Origin: JAUIAI01 sp049680625
Lineage (GTDB): Bacteria > Pseudomonadota > Gammaproteobacteria > Burkholderiales > Burkholderiaceae_E
Reading direction: 5' to 3'
Assembly (NCBI GenBank): GCA_049680625.1
Contig: JBAUID010000060.1
Span: forward strand, 1-23,889
Length of the DNA stretch: 23,889 bases
Made by a program: the position numbers and the translations under genes. Under the pieces are notes generated by a model, which was not told where the DNA came from, made no database searches, and saw only the letters and a program-made list of their open reading frames with translations. Below are positions 1 through 8,984 of this stretch, one piece after another (position 1 is the stretch's first letter; the number at the start of each line of letters is the position of its first letter).

Positions 1-326
1 ATGCACTGGGCTGCGATGGCCGCACCCAACCACCACAACAGTCGACTGCCGAGGTCTCCAACGCCGATCATGCGTCGAGTGCTGTCATAGATAAAGACAC
101 TCGCAGTGACGCCGAGGCAATTGGATAGCACTCCGGTCAGCGCCGCTGGCAGCACACCGTGTAGTGCAATAAGCAGCATTGCCCCGCCCATGCAGGCCTC
201 AGCAATAGTGGCCGATTGAATGCCATCGGCGGACCCGCTGTGCAATCGCCGCGACGAATACAAAATCAGTGAACAAACGCCACAGATCATCGCACCGAAG
301 AAGAAAACCGTTTCCATATCAAACAT
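1..326 (-). CDS. Partial multi-pass membrane protein, N-terminus only (possibly the sensor part of a GGDEF protein)
   Basis: This open frame starts at an ATG at 326 and has no stop before the window edge, so only about 108 N-terminal residues are present. The translation has hydrophobic stretches at about residues 6-24, 42-59, 62-81 and from 95 onward, separated by short basic turns such as SSRRLHS and DSTRRMIG. That pattern suggests at least four membrane helices. Helical N-terminal domains of this kind, ending in an Arg-rich turn, are common in membrane-bound diguanylate cyclases, but no GGDEF domain is visible here, so that assignment is only inference. The gene is divergent from the PCu(A)C gene, with about 140 bp between them. 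I could not make out a clear ribosome binding site. It could equally be another membrane sensor or an unrelated membrane protein. Confidence 0.6.
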   Translation of the reverse strand, partial: MFDMETVFFFGAMICGVCSLILYSSRRLHSGSADGIQSATIAEACMGGAMLLIALHGVLPAALTGVLSNCLGVTASVFIYDSTRRMIGVGDLGSRLLWWLGAAIAAQC

Positions 327-464
327 AAGGCGAATAAAGCCATAGAATGTCGGTGTTTCGAGGGTTCGGCAGACCAACGACAGGCGCCGTCAGACGGGCG
401 TACTCAAGTTCGCCGAAACCCCCTTCTAGTCATTGGTAAGTCAGTATTGAAGTGAGGTTTCCTG

Positions 465-953
465 ATGTTTCGCATTCCCGTTTCTATTTCCGTTCCCATT
501 CGCGTACCCGGCTACATTCTGAACCTGGGTGCGGCCGTGCTCACTGTATTGTTCAGCACAGGGCTACATGCAGCCCCAGAGGTTGTTGTCACGAATGCCT
601 GGATACGAGCTACCGTGCCAGCTCAAAAAAGCACAGGTGCGTTCCTGACAATCGAGTCGTCCGAAACTGCCCGCCTTGTGGCAGCCAGCACCCCCGTTGC
701 CCAGGTGACTGAATTACACGTGACGAAGTCAAGCGATGGCATCATGCGCATGCGGGCAACTCCAGCCGTTGAATTGCCTGCCAATCAGACTGTAGAGCTG
801 GCCCCCGGGGGCACCCACGTCATGTTGATGGGGCTCAAGGCACAAGTCGCAGACGGCCAGTTTGTCCCTATGTCGCTGACGATCGAAGCTGGCGATGGCT
901 CGCGCACCACGGTGCAGCTCCAGGTACCCGTGCGACCGATTACAACCAAATAG
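465..953 (+). CDS. PCu(A)C family periplasmic copper chaperone
   Basis: The 162-residue product has a hydrophobic export signal at about residues 17-37, with likely cleavage near GLHAA/PEV. A compact beta-rich domain follows. The family's copper-binding pattern H-X10-M-X21-H-X-M is met exactly by H85, M96, H118 and M120. Proteins of this family bind Cu(I) in the periplasm and help deliver it to the CuA site of cytochrome c oxidase, often with a Sco protein. No sco or cox gene lies nearby, so a specific partner cannot be named. The start at 465 is supported by GTGAGG about 7 bases upstream. The overlapping frame beginning at 452 does not give a recognisable protein. Transcription ends at a hairpin just after the stop codon. 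The gene looks intact and of usual length. Confidence 0.9.
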   Translation: MFRIPVSISVPIRVPGYILNLGAAVLTVLFSTGLHAAPEVVVTNAWIRATVPAQKSTGAFLTIESSETARLVAASTPVAQVTELHVTKSSDGIMRMRATPAVELPANQTVELAPGGTHVMLMGLKAQVADGQFVPMSLTIEAGDGSRTTVQLQVPVRPITTK

Positions 954-954
954 A

Positions 955-983
955 GAAAACGGGGTCTTAAACCCCGCTTTTTC
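955..983. terminator. Rho-independent terminator between converging genes
   Basis: A 6-bp stem (CGGGGT at 960-965, ACCCCG at 971-976) with a 5-base loop is followed by a C and five T's on the plus strand. On the minus strand the same hairpin is followed by a short T-rich stretch (the A's at 956-959 read in reverse). It therefore may end both the PCu(A)C transcript and the long pilus operon coming from the right. Confidence 0.75.
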
Positions 984-1011
984 ACTACTCCCGATACATC
1001 GGGGCAATAGA

Positions 1012-4000
1012 TCAGAATGGAGGATTAAGAATCTGCCGCCAGTATCGGGTCAGATCCCGGCCACGCAACGATGCATTTTGCTGAGTGGTACCAGTTTGAA
1101 TACTGACCAAGCCTTCGCGACCGGTCAGAATTCGATTGACACCATCAGCCCGCGTTTCGTAAGCCGAAACCAACTGATCCCCTTCATCGATTTTTCCGTC
1201 ACCGTTGGTATCAAGAATCTGTCGCGACGAACTCGCTCCGAACAAGGCATTGATCAAGATGTTGTAGCCGTTCGAACCGGTTGGCTTACATGCTGATGCC
1301 TCACCACCGGTTGCAATCGTGTTGAAAAAAGCAAAACCACGGATCAGCTGCGCCGGAAAGACCACCCGCTGCCCTGGCGCCAAAGTCAGCGGCAGCTTCC
1401 AGCCCCGGTTCACCGAATAATCAATCGGCGTGGCCGAGCTTGTCCAGAATCGTGAACTCGAGCCCGTCAGCGCAGTGGCGCCAAAAGCCTGTGCAACAAT
1501 TGTTCCTGGATTGGTGATTTCAAAACCGGCTGCACTGACGTCAGCGCCATCCACCTTATCCCACAAGCCGTACAGACTTTGCTCATCCACAGTCGCAAGG
1601 TCGGTTTCTTCATACAGGCGCCCTGTGCCGAAGATAACCAACTGGCCACCATCCGGATGCAGCACGTATTCTGGGGCTGTCGTGATTGCCTGGGTTGGGC
1701 CGGTTGTGTAGAACGGCGCGCCGCCAAAACCAACTTTCCAGGCGGACGGGTTGGCATCCTGCAAATCGAAGCGCCACAGGTTGCCTTCCAGATCACCGGC
1801 GTATGCCGCAACTACCTGGTTGTTGACATCTTTAACCAGGCGTACCCCACCTAAGCCATTAGTGGCTGCACCGGGAACGGGAATGATAATTTCGAGGTTG
1901 GTACCACCGGTTTCGATATCAACAATATACAACTTAGCTCCGGCACCACTATCGACACCATTGCCGAAAACAGCGGCCCAGGTACCGGCGGTATCCTTCA
2001 GTTTGCCAACACTTAGTGGTTGCAACACGTAACCCAGATCGGTATCGGTGTATTCCCACTGAATCGAATTGGCATTCAAGTTGGTCGTGTCGGTCACATC
2101 AATCGCAAACACCGATTTACCGCCAGCACCCAGGGTGCCCAACAGGTAATTGCGCCAATTGCCGTTGACAAAAGCATCACCTTCGCTCAACGGGCCGTCA
2201 ACCATCATCTGGTGAACATAACCAGGTTGAGCTAACTTATACATATTAGGCAATACCGCATTGGGTATAAAAGAAAACACCTCATCGCCAGTATCCCCGG
2301 AAAAACCGTGGACCATGCCATCGTTCGAACCGACGAATAAAACCTGGGGGCGCGCTTTTTTGTTGGCCAGGAACGCACGGTACAAATTTCGTTCTGTGGC
2401 CGCGTCTGGCAGGAACTGGTATTGCTCATTCAGCAAGCCACCAATCAGTGCCGGCGTTGAATTGACGATGTCACCAATCAGAGAATCCGGGTCACGGGTT
2501 CTGAAGGCAGAGCCTTCGAACGTGCGGTCACCACGCAAAAAGTTAACCATGGCTTCGTCTGCCAATGGGCCCATCTGTGCCTGCAGCCCGGCGGGCATTG
2601 TATTCCAGTCAAAATCGACAGCACCGGTATTCACGCCAGTGCCCACGTAGATGGGGCGCTGTTTGAAGTCTGGATTGATTTGTGCCGCAGCCTTCCACAG
2701 CGTCGTCAGTGGTACACCTTTGTCATCCAGTTCAAGTGCCTGGACGTCACCCGACCATTTGCCAGTGCGATACGATGGAACAAATTTTCGGTTACCGGCT
2801 TCAAGCGATATTGACGATACGGACGAACCAGCCTCGGACGATTCCCGAGCAGCAATGGTTGCCAGGGTTTCACCCAGGCCTTCAGCAATTTCGGTTGGGC
2901 TGGTGGCGCTGAGGTACTTGCCACGCGAATTCACCGCAGCATGCCATAAGTCATCCAGGACGTTGTTAGTCCAGGTCTTGGTACCGTTGACAAGGTCCGG
3001 CAAATCCAGTTCGGGGTTCAGATTGCCAAAAACACCCAGGCCGATAGTGAACTGAACAACGTGTTGCCAGAAGGCTGGATTATCAGCATCCGGCGCAATG
3101 TCATTATCCAGGTCTGGACGCAGATCGCGGTTCCAGTAATACATGGCCACGTCGGCCAGCATCGATCCGTAATTGTCGGCGAACGGAGCAATCGGCGTAT
3201 AGGTAAAGGTTTGGCCGCCTGGGCCCGAAATTGTTGGTCCCGCTGTGTTGTCGACGTTACTGTCTGCAGCGCCGGATGCCGGGTCACTGTTCCAGCCGCC
3301 GTCAGTCATAAGAATGTGATACGACTTGCGGCAAGCCAGGTGGGCGGTACTGTCCCCGGTACCGGGGTCATGCGACCATGGGCCGTCGTCGTCCGAACGC
3401 TCAAAATACTGGCCGACATCATCCATAGCTTTTCGAAGCGGCGTGCCACCGCTTGGACCGTTGGATGCGTGGAACTTGAGCCAGTCGAAAAAATCGATGC
3501 GATCGGTGCCGCTAAAAGTACGCACACCGCGCTCAATTGTCTGATGGGCAACACCGTCGACGTCATTGCTAGCAAAGCGATTATTAATTCGGCCGTAGCC
3601 AACCCGCATCGTGTCACCAAGTGGAGCAAAAGCCAGACTGGTGGCACCAATCGCCATCAGGTAGCGGTTACGGTAGTAGGTAAACCAGTTCGCAAAATTC
3701 TGGTATTCCTCTGTCTGGGTACACAGACGCTGGGCAGGATTGGCCACATCAGCCGGGCAATCCGCCCGCGCAACGCCAGCCACAAACGTAGCGAGATCAG
3801 CTACCCGAATCCGCGTGTAATTGGCGATGTTCATGTCATCACCACCATTGAACACGTAGTAAGTCGCTGGCGAATACTCTTCACCAACGACGTTGTCACA
3901 CAGGCCCTGGGGTACTGCGGCGGTAGGATGTTCGTAGCAAAACTCATCGCTGACTGTCTGAATACCAACCAGATTGGCCGTGGCAGACAAAGGGTCTACC

Positions 4001-4464
4001 GGATCAAGTGGCGCCGCTGCCGGGTTCGCATTGGGCATGCTGGTGCCGTCTCCGTTGGCCCAGGGACGATATAAAACAGCAGGGTTATAGTAAATTGTGT
4101 TTATTGCCGACGAACGCCATCTGGCTGAGTACAAATCGCCGTCACGGGTTGATACAGTAGTGCCTCGTGTGTATTCCGAATCCAAGTCTTCTTCGAGGGC
4201 ATATCCAATATCGTAGCAATCCCAGTAGATACACTTCAGATTAAAGCCTCCACCGCCATCAGGGACGTAGGTTTCCTGGTGCCCAGCCCGGCCCATACTA
4301 CCAAGGCGCATTGAACCCGAGTCATCCAGGGTGAACACCAGGTTTGGCACCGGGCCACTGGCGTCACGGGTCAGCAATGGCAGTTGCGATGGCGGACCTG
4401 CAAATGCAGCAGAAGCCAGTACAAGGCTAGTAGCAATCGTGACAAGAATTGGAGTTCTAGACAT
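1012..4464 (-). CDS. pilY1: PilY1-type type IV pilus tip adhesin/assembly protein (distal paralogue)
   Basis: The 1150-residue product has a signal peptide ending near residue 22 (SAAFA). PilY1 proteins sit at the pilus tip, prime assembly with the minor pilins and mediate adhesion and surface sensing. The N-terminal half has a von Willebrand A-like metal site: D47-x-S49-x-S51 in DDSGSM, with a later LMTDGGWN segment. The C-terminal half has the PilY1/PilC beta-propeller signatures, such as FVGSNDGMVHGF and LGTLGAGGKSVFAIDVT. A textbook EF-hand-like loop (DTNGDGKIDEGD, residues 1085-1096) lies 54 residues from the end. In Pseudomonas a PilY1 calcium site controls pilus extension and retraction, so calcium control is likely here too. 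It is the last gene of the fimT operon, 39 bp after pilE, and ends near the shared terminator. It is a clear paralogue of the other pilY1 in this operon, not a fragment. Confidence 0.93.
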   Translation of the reverse strand: MSRTPILVTIATSLVLASAAFAGPPSQLPLLTRDASGPVPNLVFTLDDSGSMRLGSMGRAGHQETYVPDGGGGFNLKCIYWDCYDIGYALEEDLDSEYTRGTTVSTRDGDLYSARWRSSAINTIYYNPAVLYRPWANGDGTSMPNANPAAAPLDPVDPLSATANLVGIQTVSDEFCYEHPTAAVPQGLCDNVVGEEYSPATYYVFNGGDDMNIANYTRIRVADLATFVAGVARADCPADVANPAQRLCTQTEEYQNFANWFTYYRNRYLMAIGATSLAFAPLGDTMRVGYGRINNRFASNDVDGVAHQTIERGVRTFSGTDRIDFFDWLKFHASNGPSGGTPLRKAMDDVGQYFERSDDDGPWSHDPGTGDSTAHLACRKSYHILMTDGGWNSDPASGAADSNVDNTAGPTISGPGGQTFTYTPIAPFADNYGSMLADVAMYYWNRDLRPDLDNDIAPDADNPAFWQHVVQFTIGLGVFGNLNPELDLPDLVNGTKTWTNNVLDDLWHAAVNSRGKYLSATSPTEIAEGLGETLATIAARESSEAGSSVSSISLEAGNRKFVPSYRTGKWSGDVQALELDDKGVPLTTLWKAAAQINPDFKQRPIYVGTGVNTGAVDFDWNTMPAGLQAQMGPLADEAMVNFLRGDRTFEGSAFRTRDPDSLIGDIVNSTPALIGGLLNEQYQFLPDAATERNLYRAFLANKKARPQVLFVGSNDGMVHGFSGDTGDEVFSFIPNAVLPNMYKLAQPGYVHQMMVDGPLSEGDAFVNGNWRNYLLGTLGAGGKSVFAIDVTDTTNLNANSIQWEYTDTDLGYVLQPLSVGKLKDTAGTWAAVFGNGVDSGAGAKLYIVDIETGGTNLEIIIPVPGAATNGLGGVRLVKDVNNQVVAAYAGDLEGNLWRFDLQDANPSAWKVGFGGAPFYTTGPTQAITTAPEYVLHPDGGQLVIFGTGRLYEETDLATVDEQSLYGLWDKVDGADVSAAGFEITNPGTIVAQAFGATALTGSSSRFWTSSATPIDYSVNRGWKLPLTLAPGQRVVFPAQLIRGFAFFNTIATGGEASACKPTGSNGYNILINALFGASSSRQILDTNGDGKIDEGDQLVSAYETRADGVNRILTGREGLVSIQTGTTQQNASLRGRDLTRYWRQILNPPF

Positions 4465-4503
4465 ATTCAGAATCCGACTTAAGAGAGGCGTGATCGAGGA
4501 GTT

Positions 4504-4944
4504 TTAACGCCAGCAACGGGCAACTTCCATATCGTTGGCGGCCAGACTGGCGGTGCGACGCCCGGTATTGCTGATGCTCAGGTTGCCGCAACCATCATCA
4601 CCTTGCAGGGCTGTTGCCGATGCCTGGAGGATGTAGGAAGTGGGCGTCAAGCCACCGCCGGTAAAGTTGATTGTGTATTTGGCATCACCCAGGCTTGGGG
4701 TTTGCAGCAAACCGGCCGGCAACGCTACCGGGGTACCATCCAGGCGCTGATCGTAGGCGTTATTCATTACGTAAAAGCGCTGCATAAACTGGCTGGCCTC
4801 GAGCAATGCCGATTTGGCTTCGGCCCGTGACGCTTTTTGTACGTATCGACCATAACTTGGCAGCGCAATAGCCGCCAGTATTGCAATCACGACAAGGGTG
4901 ATCATCAGCTCGATAAGGGTGAATCCTTTGCTTGTGGTTTTCAT
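4504..4944 (-). CDS. pilE: Type IV pilin, PilE-type minor pilin
   Basis: From ATG 4944 the product has 146 residues. The start is set by GGAAG a few bases upstream and by the short class III leader it gives (MKTTSKG, cut before FTLIELMITLVVIAILAAIA). An in-frame ATG at 4977 would give an overlong leader. The mature protein has Phe+1, Glu+5 and the hydrophobic assembly helix, processed by the PilD peptidase. Two cysteines in the C-terminal part (DDGCGN and EVARCWR) can form the usual D-loop disulfide. The gene lies between two pilY1 paralogues in the minor pilin operon, 42 bp after the first. This matches the PilE of the Pseudomonas fimU-pilVWXY1E cluster, a component of the pilus priming complex. 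A role as major pilin cannot be excluded, but the context argues for a minor one. Confidence 0.9.
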   Translation of the reverse strand: MKTTSKGFTLIELMITLVVIAILAAIALPSYGRYVQKASRAEAKSALLEASQFMQRFYVMNNAYDQRLDGTPVALPAGLLQTPSLGDAKYTINFTGGGLTPTSYILQASATALQGDDGCGNLSISNTGRRTASLAANDMEVARCWR

Positions 4945-4986
4945 ACTGCTTCCAAGTTCATTGAGTTGTGTTGGCAACGACGGCCT

Positions 4987-7900
4987 TTAGTTCGGCGGAT
5001 TGAGCAATTGTCTCCAGGAACGTTCTAACGAACGGCCATCAATATTTCCCGTCGTCTGACCAAAAGCGCGCTGGAATGAGACCTTACCGCCGGTGCCGAG
5101 CATGATCCGGTCGATACCGTCAGCTGCCGTCTGGTACCCGGCCGTAACCAAGTCATTGATGTCGACATCAAGAGACCCATCGGTATCAAAGATCGGTTTG
5201 GCGGGTGAGCCGCCAGTGAGCGCATTGATCAGCACGTTGAAGCCAATCGCTTTGCTGTCGTCGCAGGCCTGCCCGGTTGCCGCGCCTGGCGCCACGGTAT
5301 TGAACAATACATAACCGCGAACCAGCTGCGGTGGATAGACTGAACGTTGGGTACCCGTTGTACCAAGAGTCAGAGGCAGCTTCCAGCCACGTACTGCTGT
5401 CCAGTCCAGCGCACCCGTGTTTTGCATCTGAATATAGTCAGTGCCGTTCAGTTGTACGGTTGGCCCAAACGCTTGATTGTGCAATGGAGCGCCCGGAGGC
5501 AATGGGCTACTGGTGTTAGATGCAAGGGTCGCCGGTGCCGGGTCCCAGATGCCGTAGAGTGCCTGTTGGTTGGCATCCGTAAGATCCGCATCCTCATACA
5601 ATCGGCCGGTACCCATGATGATCAGTTGCCCACCTTTGGGATGGGTAATATATTCGGGCTGTCCGGTTATCGACTGGTTGTCCCCACCATGGGTCGTGAA
5701 TAACGGGCTACCGTTAAAGCCAACCTTCCATTGCGCCGGGTTGGTTGACTGCAGATCGAATCGCCACAGATTACCGCGCCGGTCACCGGCATAAGCAGCG
5801 ACGACAACGTTATCAAGATTCTTAACCAGCCGAACCCCACCGAGCCCGTTGTTGCCTCCGACGCTCGTATTGATTGGTTGGGGGGTAATTAAATTCCCGG
5901 TAAACAGGTTGACGATGAATAACTTGGCACGACCATTGTCTGAGTCGTAACCGTTGCCAAAAAACGCTGCCCAATCACCATTGGGTAACACCCCAACTGA
6001 CACCGGCGACATGACGTATCCCAGGTCTGGATGGGTGAACTCCCACTGCACACTGGACGGCCCGAGATTTGACGTATCGGTGACGTCCATCGCAAACACA
6101 GCGCGCCCGCCGGCACCCAATGAGCTGAGCAAGTAGTTTTTCCACTGACCGGTCGGGCTAAAGGCGTCGGCTTCAGTAATAGGACCGTCGACCATGAACT
6201 TGTGGCTGTAAGCCAATTGACTTGGTTCGTGCAATTTTGGTAGAACGGTATTGGGAATAAACGCAAAAGTTTCAACCCCGTCCGTTGCGCGAAAAGCGTG
6301 CAACATACCGTCGTTGCCGCCAACAAAGAGCACGGGTGTCCGTTGATTTTTTTTCCACTCAACAAAACTCTTGTAACCCGAGGCACCCGGAATATTGCTC
6401 GGTAAAAAGTTGTACTGTTCATCCGTCAGACCACCAATCAGGGTCGGCAGCGAGTTGACCATATCGCCCAGTACCGAATCAGGATCACGAACCCGGAACT
6501 GCGCCCCCTCAAGGCTGCGATCGCCGCGAATATAGGCCACCATGTCAGCATCCATCAGCGGGCTCATCTGCGCTTTCACGCCTGGCGGCATTGTCGCCCA
6601 GTTAAAAGGCACTGGGCTTGATGATCCGCCCTGACCGACGTGGATATTGCGACTGGCGGGCAGCGGCAAAACATCAGAAGCCCGCCACAGATCGGCAATC
6701 GCAACCCCGTTGTTGTCCAAACGCTTGGCCTGGACGTCACCAGACCAGCTACCACTTTTATACGTTGGAATGTACTTGGCACTCGTGGTCTCCAGCGTGA
6801 TACTACTGACCGCAGAGCCACCTTCAGCGGACTCACGCTCGCTGATCGATTGCAGGATGCCGCCAAGCGCGGTTGCAAACTGGTCGGGGTTTGATGCGCT
6901 CAAAAACCGACCGCGCGAGTTAATCGCCGCATGCCACATGTCATCAATCTTGCCCGGATTGGTCCAGATATTTGTCCACGCGGTCGCGCCGGATGTCAGC
7001 CCGGGCAAATCGGTAGCCGGATCGAGCGCGCCACCGACCCCAAGGCCGACGGTAAACTGCACCAGGTTCTGCCAGAATGCGGGATTGTCGACGTCGGGTC
7101 GAACGCGATTGACTAGATCCGGCCGCAGATCTCGATTCCAGTAATACATGGCAATATCGGCCAGCGAATCCCCCTGGTCGGACTTAAACGGTGGCACTGG
7201 CAGATACTGGTAGCTTTGCGCCCCTGGCCCCAGAATATTCGGACCGTTTTGATTGTCGACGTTTGCGCTAGCCTGCCATGTCGGCGCTGACGGACCGTTC
7301 CAGTAGCCGTCCGACATGATGATGTGATACGACTTCCGGCAGGCCAGATGCGCGGTGTTGTCATTGGTACCCGGGGTTTCTCCCCAAGGGCCGCGGTTAT
7401 CCGCCCGCATGAAATACTGCCCCACGCCGTCCATCGAATAACGCAGCGGCGTGCCGCCGTTACCAATTCGGGCGTGTAACCAGTTGAAGTAGTTCTGGCG
7501 GTCGGAACCGGAGAATGTTCGTACCCCACGCTCGACACTGCGGGTTGATACACCATCTACGGTTGACGACCCTTTATTTATTCGACCGTAACCAACCCGC
7601 AGACCATCCCCTTGTTCTGAGAATGCACGACTCGTGGCCGCAATCGAGGTTGACACCCGGCGGCGGTAATAGGTGAACCAGTTCGCGAAGTTCTGCAACT
7701 CTTGTTGCTGGGTACAGATATTTTCGGCACTGTTCAACGGATTGACCGGGCAATCCGACCGCGAGTTCGGGCGTACAAAAGTTGCGAAGTCAATAATGCG
7801 AACCCGGGTGAAATTATTGCTGTTCCACACCCCGTTTCCGTTGTAATCGTAGTAAGTCGCCGGCGCGTAGTTCAGCGTTCGATTGCTGCAGTTGTACCAC

Positions 7901-8388
7901 GTACACCATCTGGCCCATACGTTCGATGAACCACTCAGATTGGCCGACCCGAGCCAGGTGTAGAGCGGTTCGATAAATGCGTTGTTTGGATTGCTGTCCG
8001 GCATGAAGCTGCCGTCAGAATTTGCCCACGGCAGATATCGGATAGTCGGGTCGTAGTAAACCCGATTGATTGCTGACGAACGATAGCGTCCGCCGGCCAG
8101 ATCGTTAAATTCGGTAGCAATAAAGCGACTACGTGAGAACGGCCACGAATTGTTCTCAGCCGGATCAAAACCCATACGATAAACATCGGTGCCCAGTAAT
8201 CCACCCCACATATCGTCCGGCATGAACTGCCAGTCCATAGAACCGGAATCATCTATCGTATAGATGACGTTTGGCCTACCCTCGTTGCCATCGCGGGACA
8301 ACAATGGAAACTGAGACGGTGTTGCAACAGCCGCAGCCGACCCAAAACTCAATACAAGACCAAATATGTAAGGGAGATGTCGATTCAT
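4987..8388 (-). CDS. pilY1: PilY1-type type IV pilus tip adhesin/assembly protein (proximal paralogue)
   Basis: The 1133-residue product begins at ATG 8388, which gives a clean signal peptide ending near residue 22 (AAAVA). An in-frame ATG at 8442 overlaps pilX and would add 18 non-signal residues. The ribosome binding site for 8388 is weak, so the choice rests on the signal peptide. A metal site D46-x-S48-x-S50 (DDSGSM) and IMSDGYWN mark the von Willebrand A-like domain. FVGGNDGMLHAF and LSSLGAGGRAVFAMDVT mark the C-terminal propeller domain. Long stretches align with the distal paralogue, for example NWFTYYR, GYGRIN, ERGVRTFSG and HLACRKSYHI. The C-terminal calcium loop is altered here (DTDGSLDVDIND, residues 1068-1079; Leu replaces the usual Gly at loop position 6). 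It follows pilX in the operon, the position of the standard pilY1. Confidence 0.93.
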   Translation of the reverse strand: MNRHLPYIFGLVLSFGSAAAVATPSQFPLLSRDGNEGRPNVIYTIDDSGSMDWQFMPDDMWGGLLGTDVYRMGFDPAENNSWPFSRSRFIATEFNDLAGGRYRSSAINRVYYDPTIRYLPWANSDGSFMPDSNPNNAFIEPLYTWLGSANLSGSSNVWARWCTWYNCSNRTLNYAPATYYDYNGNGVWNSNNFTRVRIIDFATFVRPNSRSDCPVNPLNSAENICTQQQELQNFANWFTYYRRRVSTSIAATSRAFSEQGDGLRVGYGRINKGSSTVDGVSTRSVERGVRTFSGSDRQNYFNWLHARIGNGGTPLRYSMDGVGQYFMRADNRGPWGETPGTNDNTAHLACRKSYHIIMSDGYWNGPSAPTWQASANVDNQNGPNILGPGAQSYQYLPVPPFKSDQGDSLADIAMYYWNRDLRPDLVNRVRPDVDNPAFWQNLVQFTVGLGVGGALDPATDLPGLTSGATAWTNIWTNPGKIDDMWHAAINSRGRFLSASNPDQFATALGGILQSISERESAEGGSAVSSITLETTSAKYIPTYKSGSWSGDVQAKRLDNNGVAIADLWRASDVLPLPASRNIHVGQGGSSSPVPFNWATMPPGVKAQMSPLMDADMVAYIRGDRSLEGAQFRVRDPDSVLGDMVNSLPTLIGGLTDEQYNFLPSNIPGASGYKSFVEWKKNQRTPVLFVGGNDGMLHAFRATDGVETFAFIPNTVLPKLHEPSQLAYSHKFMVDGPITEADAFSPTGQWKNYLLSSLGAGGRAVFAMDVTDTSNLGPSSVQWEFTHPDLGYVMSPVSVGVLPNGDWAAFFGNGYDSDNGRAKLFIVNLFTGNLITPQPINTSVGGNNGLGGVRLVKNLDNVVVAAYAGDRRGNLWRFDLQSTNPAQWKVGFNGSPLFTTHGGDNQSITGQPEYITHPKGGQLIIMGTGRLYEDADLTDANQQALYGIWDPAPATLASNTSSPLPPGAPLHNQAFGPTVQLNGTDYIQMQNTGALDWTAVRGWKLPLTLGTTGTQRSVYPPQLVRGYVLFNTVAPGAATGQACDDSKAIGFNVLINALTGGSPAKPIFDTDGSLDVDINDLVTAGYQTAADGIDRIMLGTGGKVSFQRAFGQTTGNIDGRSLERSWRQLLNPPN

Positions 8389-8429
8389 ATTCTTTTGTCC
8401 GAAATGAGGTGTCGTTTTCAGGGAGATAT

Positions 8430-8984
8430 TCACGGTGTCCATCGAATGGTTGACTGCAGCCAGACTTCAGACCCGGCAACCAACTGGTTACCGTTGGCAA
8501 CGTAATCCGGCGAAAAACCCCGTGCCGTAATCAGAAAGGCGACTTCGTCGATGGCACCCGCCATCGGCCGCAGTTCCATCTGTTCGACCAGGCATTGCGG
8601 AACCTGTCCGTAGGTAACGTCTGAATTGGCTGAATTCACAATGGCACCAGGCAGATCAAGCGCCAGCTGGCCGCCGCCCTGCCAGTTATTGATATCGTTC
8701 CAACCAATCGGTGCGTCGGTATTAATAGCTGGTAACGGCTGAATGGGAACTGCTGGCGGATCTTGCTGGACGCCGCGTTCACAGAATCGCAAGGCCATCT
8801 CAGCCGCTTGAACAGCCAGTTGATTGGTCCGGGTGTTATTGGCAATCATGCTGCCAAACATGCCGGACTGAATCGCGGTCACCGAACTCAGTCCAATGAC
8901 AACCAGCAGGATCAGCGACACAGCAAGCGCAACCCCATGCTGACGATGAGGGCGCGGACGGGTCATGGTGCAAATCGGCTTCAT
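8430..8984 (-). CDS. pilX: Type IV pilus minor pilin PilX
   Basis: The 184-residue product starts at ATG 8984, which overlaps the pilW stop in an ATGA, a sign of translational coupling. A longer frame up to 9071 lies inside pilW and adds only an unlikely leader. The basic leader ends at HG, followed by the hydrophobic helix VALAVSLILLVVIGLSSV. There is no Glu at mature position 5. Lack of Glu5 is familiar in GspK/PilX-type pilins, which cap the pilus tip. The rest includes a conserved-looking AAEMALRFCERGV segment and ends in a tryptophan-rich strand. Its neighbours pilW (upstream) and pilY1 (downstream) give the standard minor pilin order, and in Pseudomonas PilX works with PilV, PilW, PilE and PilY1 to prime pilus assembly. 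Confidence 0.9.
   Translation of the reverse strand: MKPICTMTRPRPHRQHGVALAVSLILLVVIGLSSVTAIQSGMFGSMIANNTRTNQLAVQAAEMALRFCERGVQQDPPAVPIQPLPAINTDAPIGWNDINNWQGGGQLALDLPGAIVNSANSDVTYGQVPQCLVEQMELRPMAGAIDEVAFLITARGFSPDYVANGNQLVAGSEVWLQSTIRWTP

Noticed and set aside
3061..4074. 337-codon plus-strand frame inside the distal pilY1
   Set aside because: It lies wholly opposite a well-supported gene, has no recognisable domain and is a shadow of the pilY1 codon pattern.
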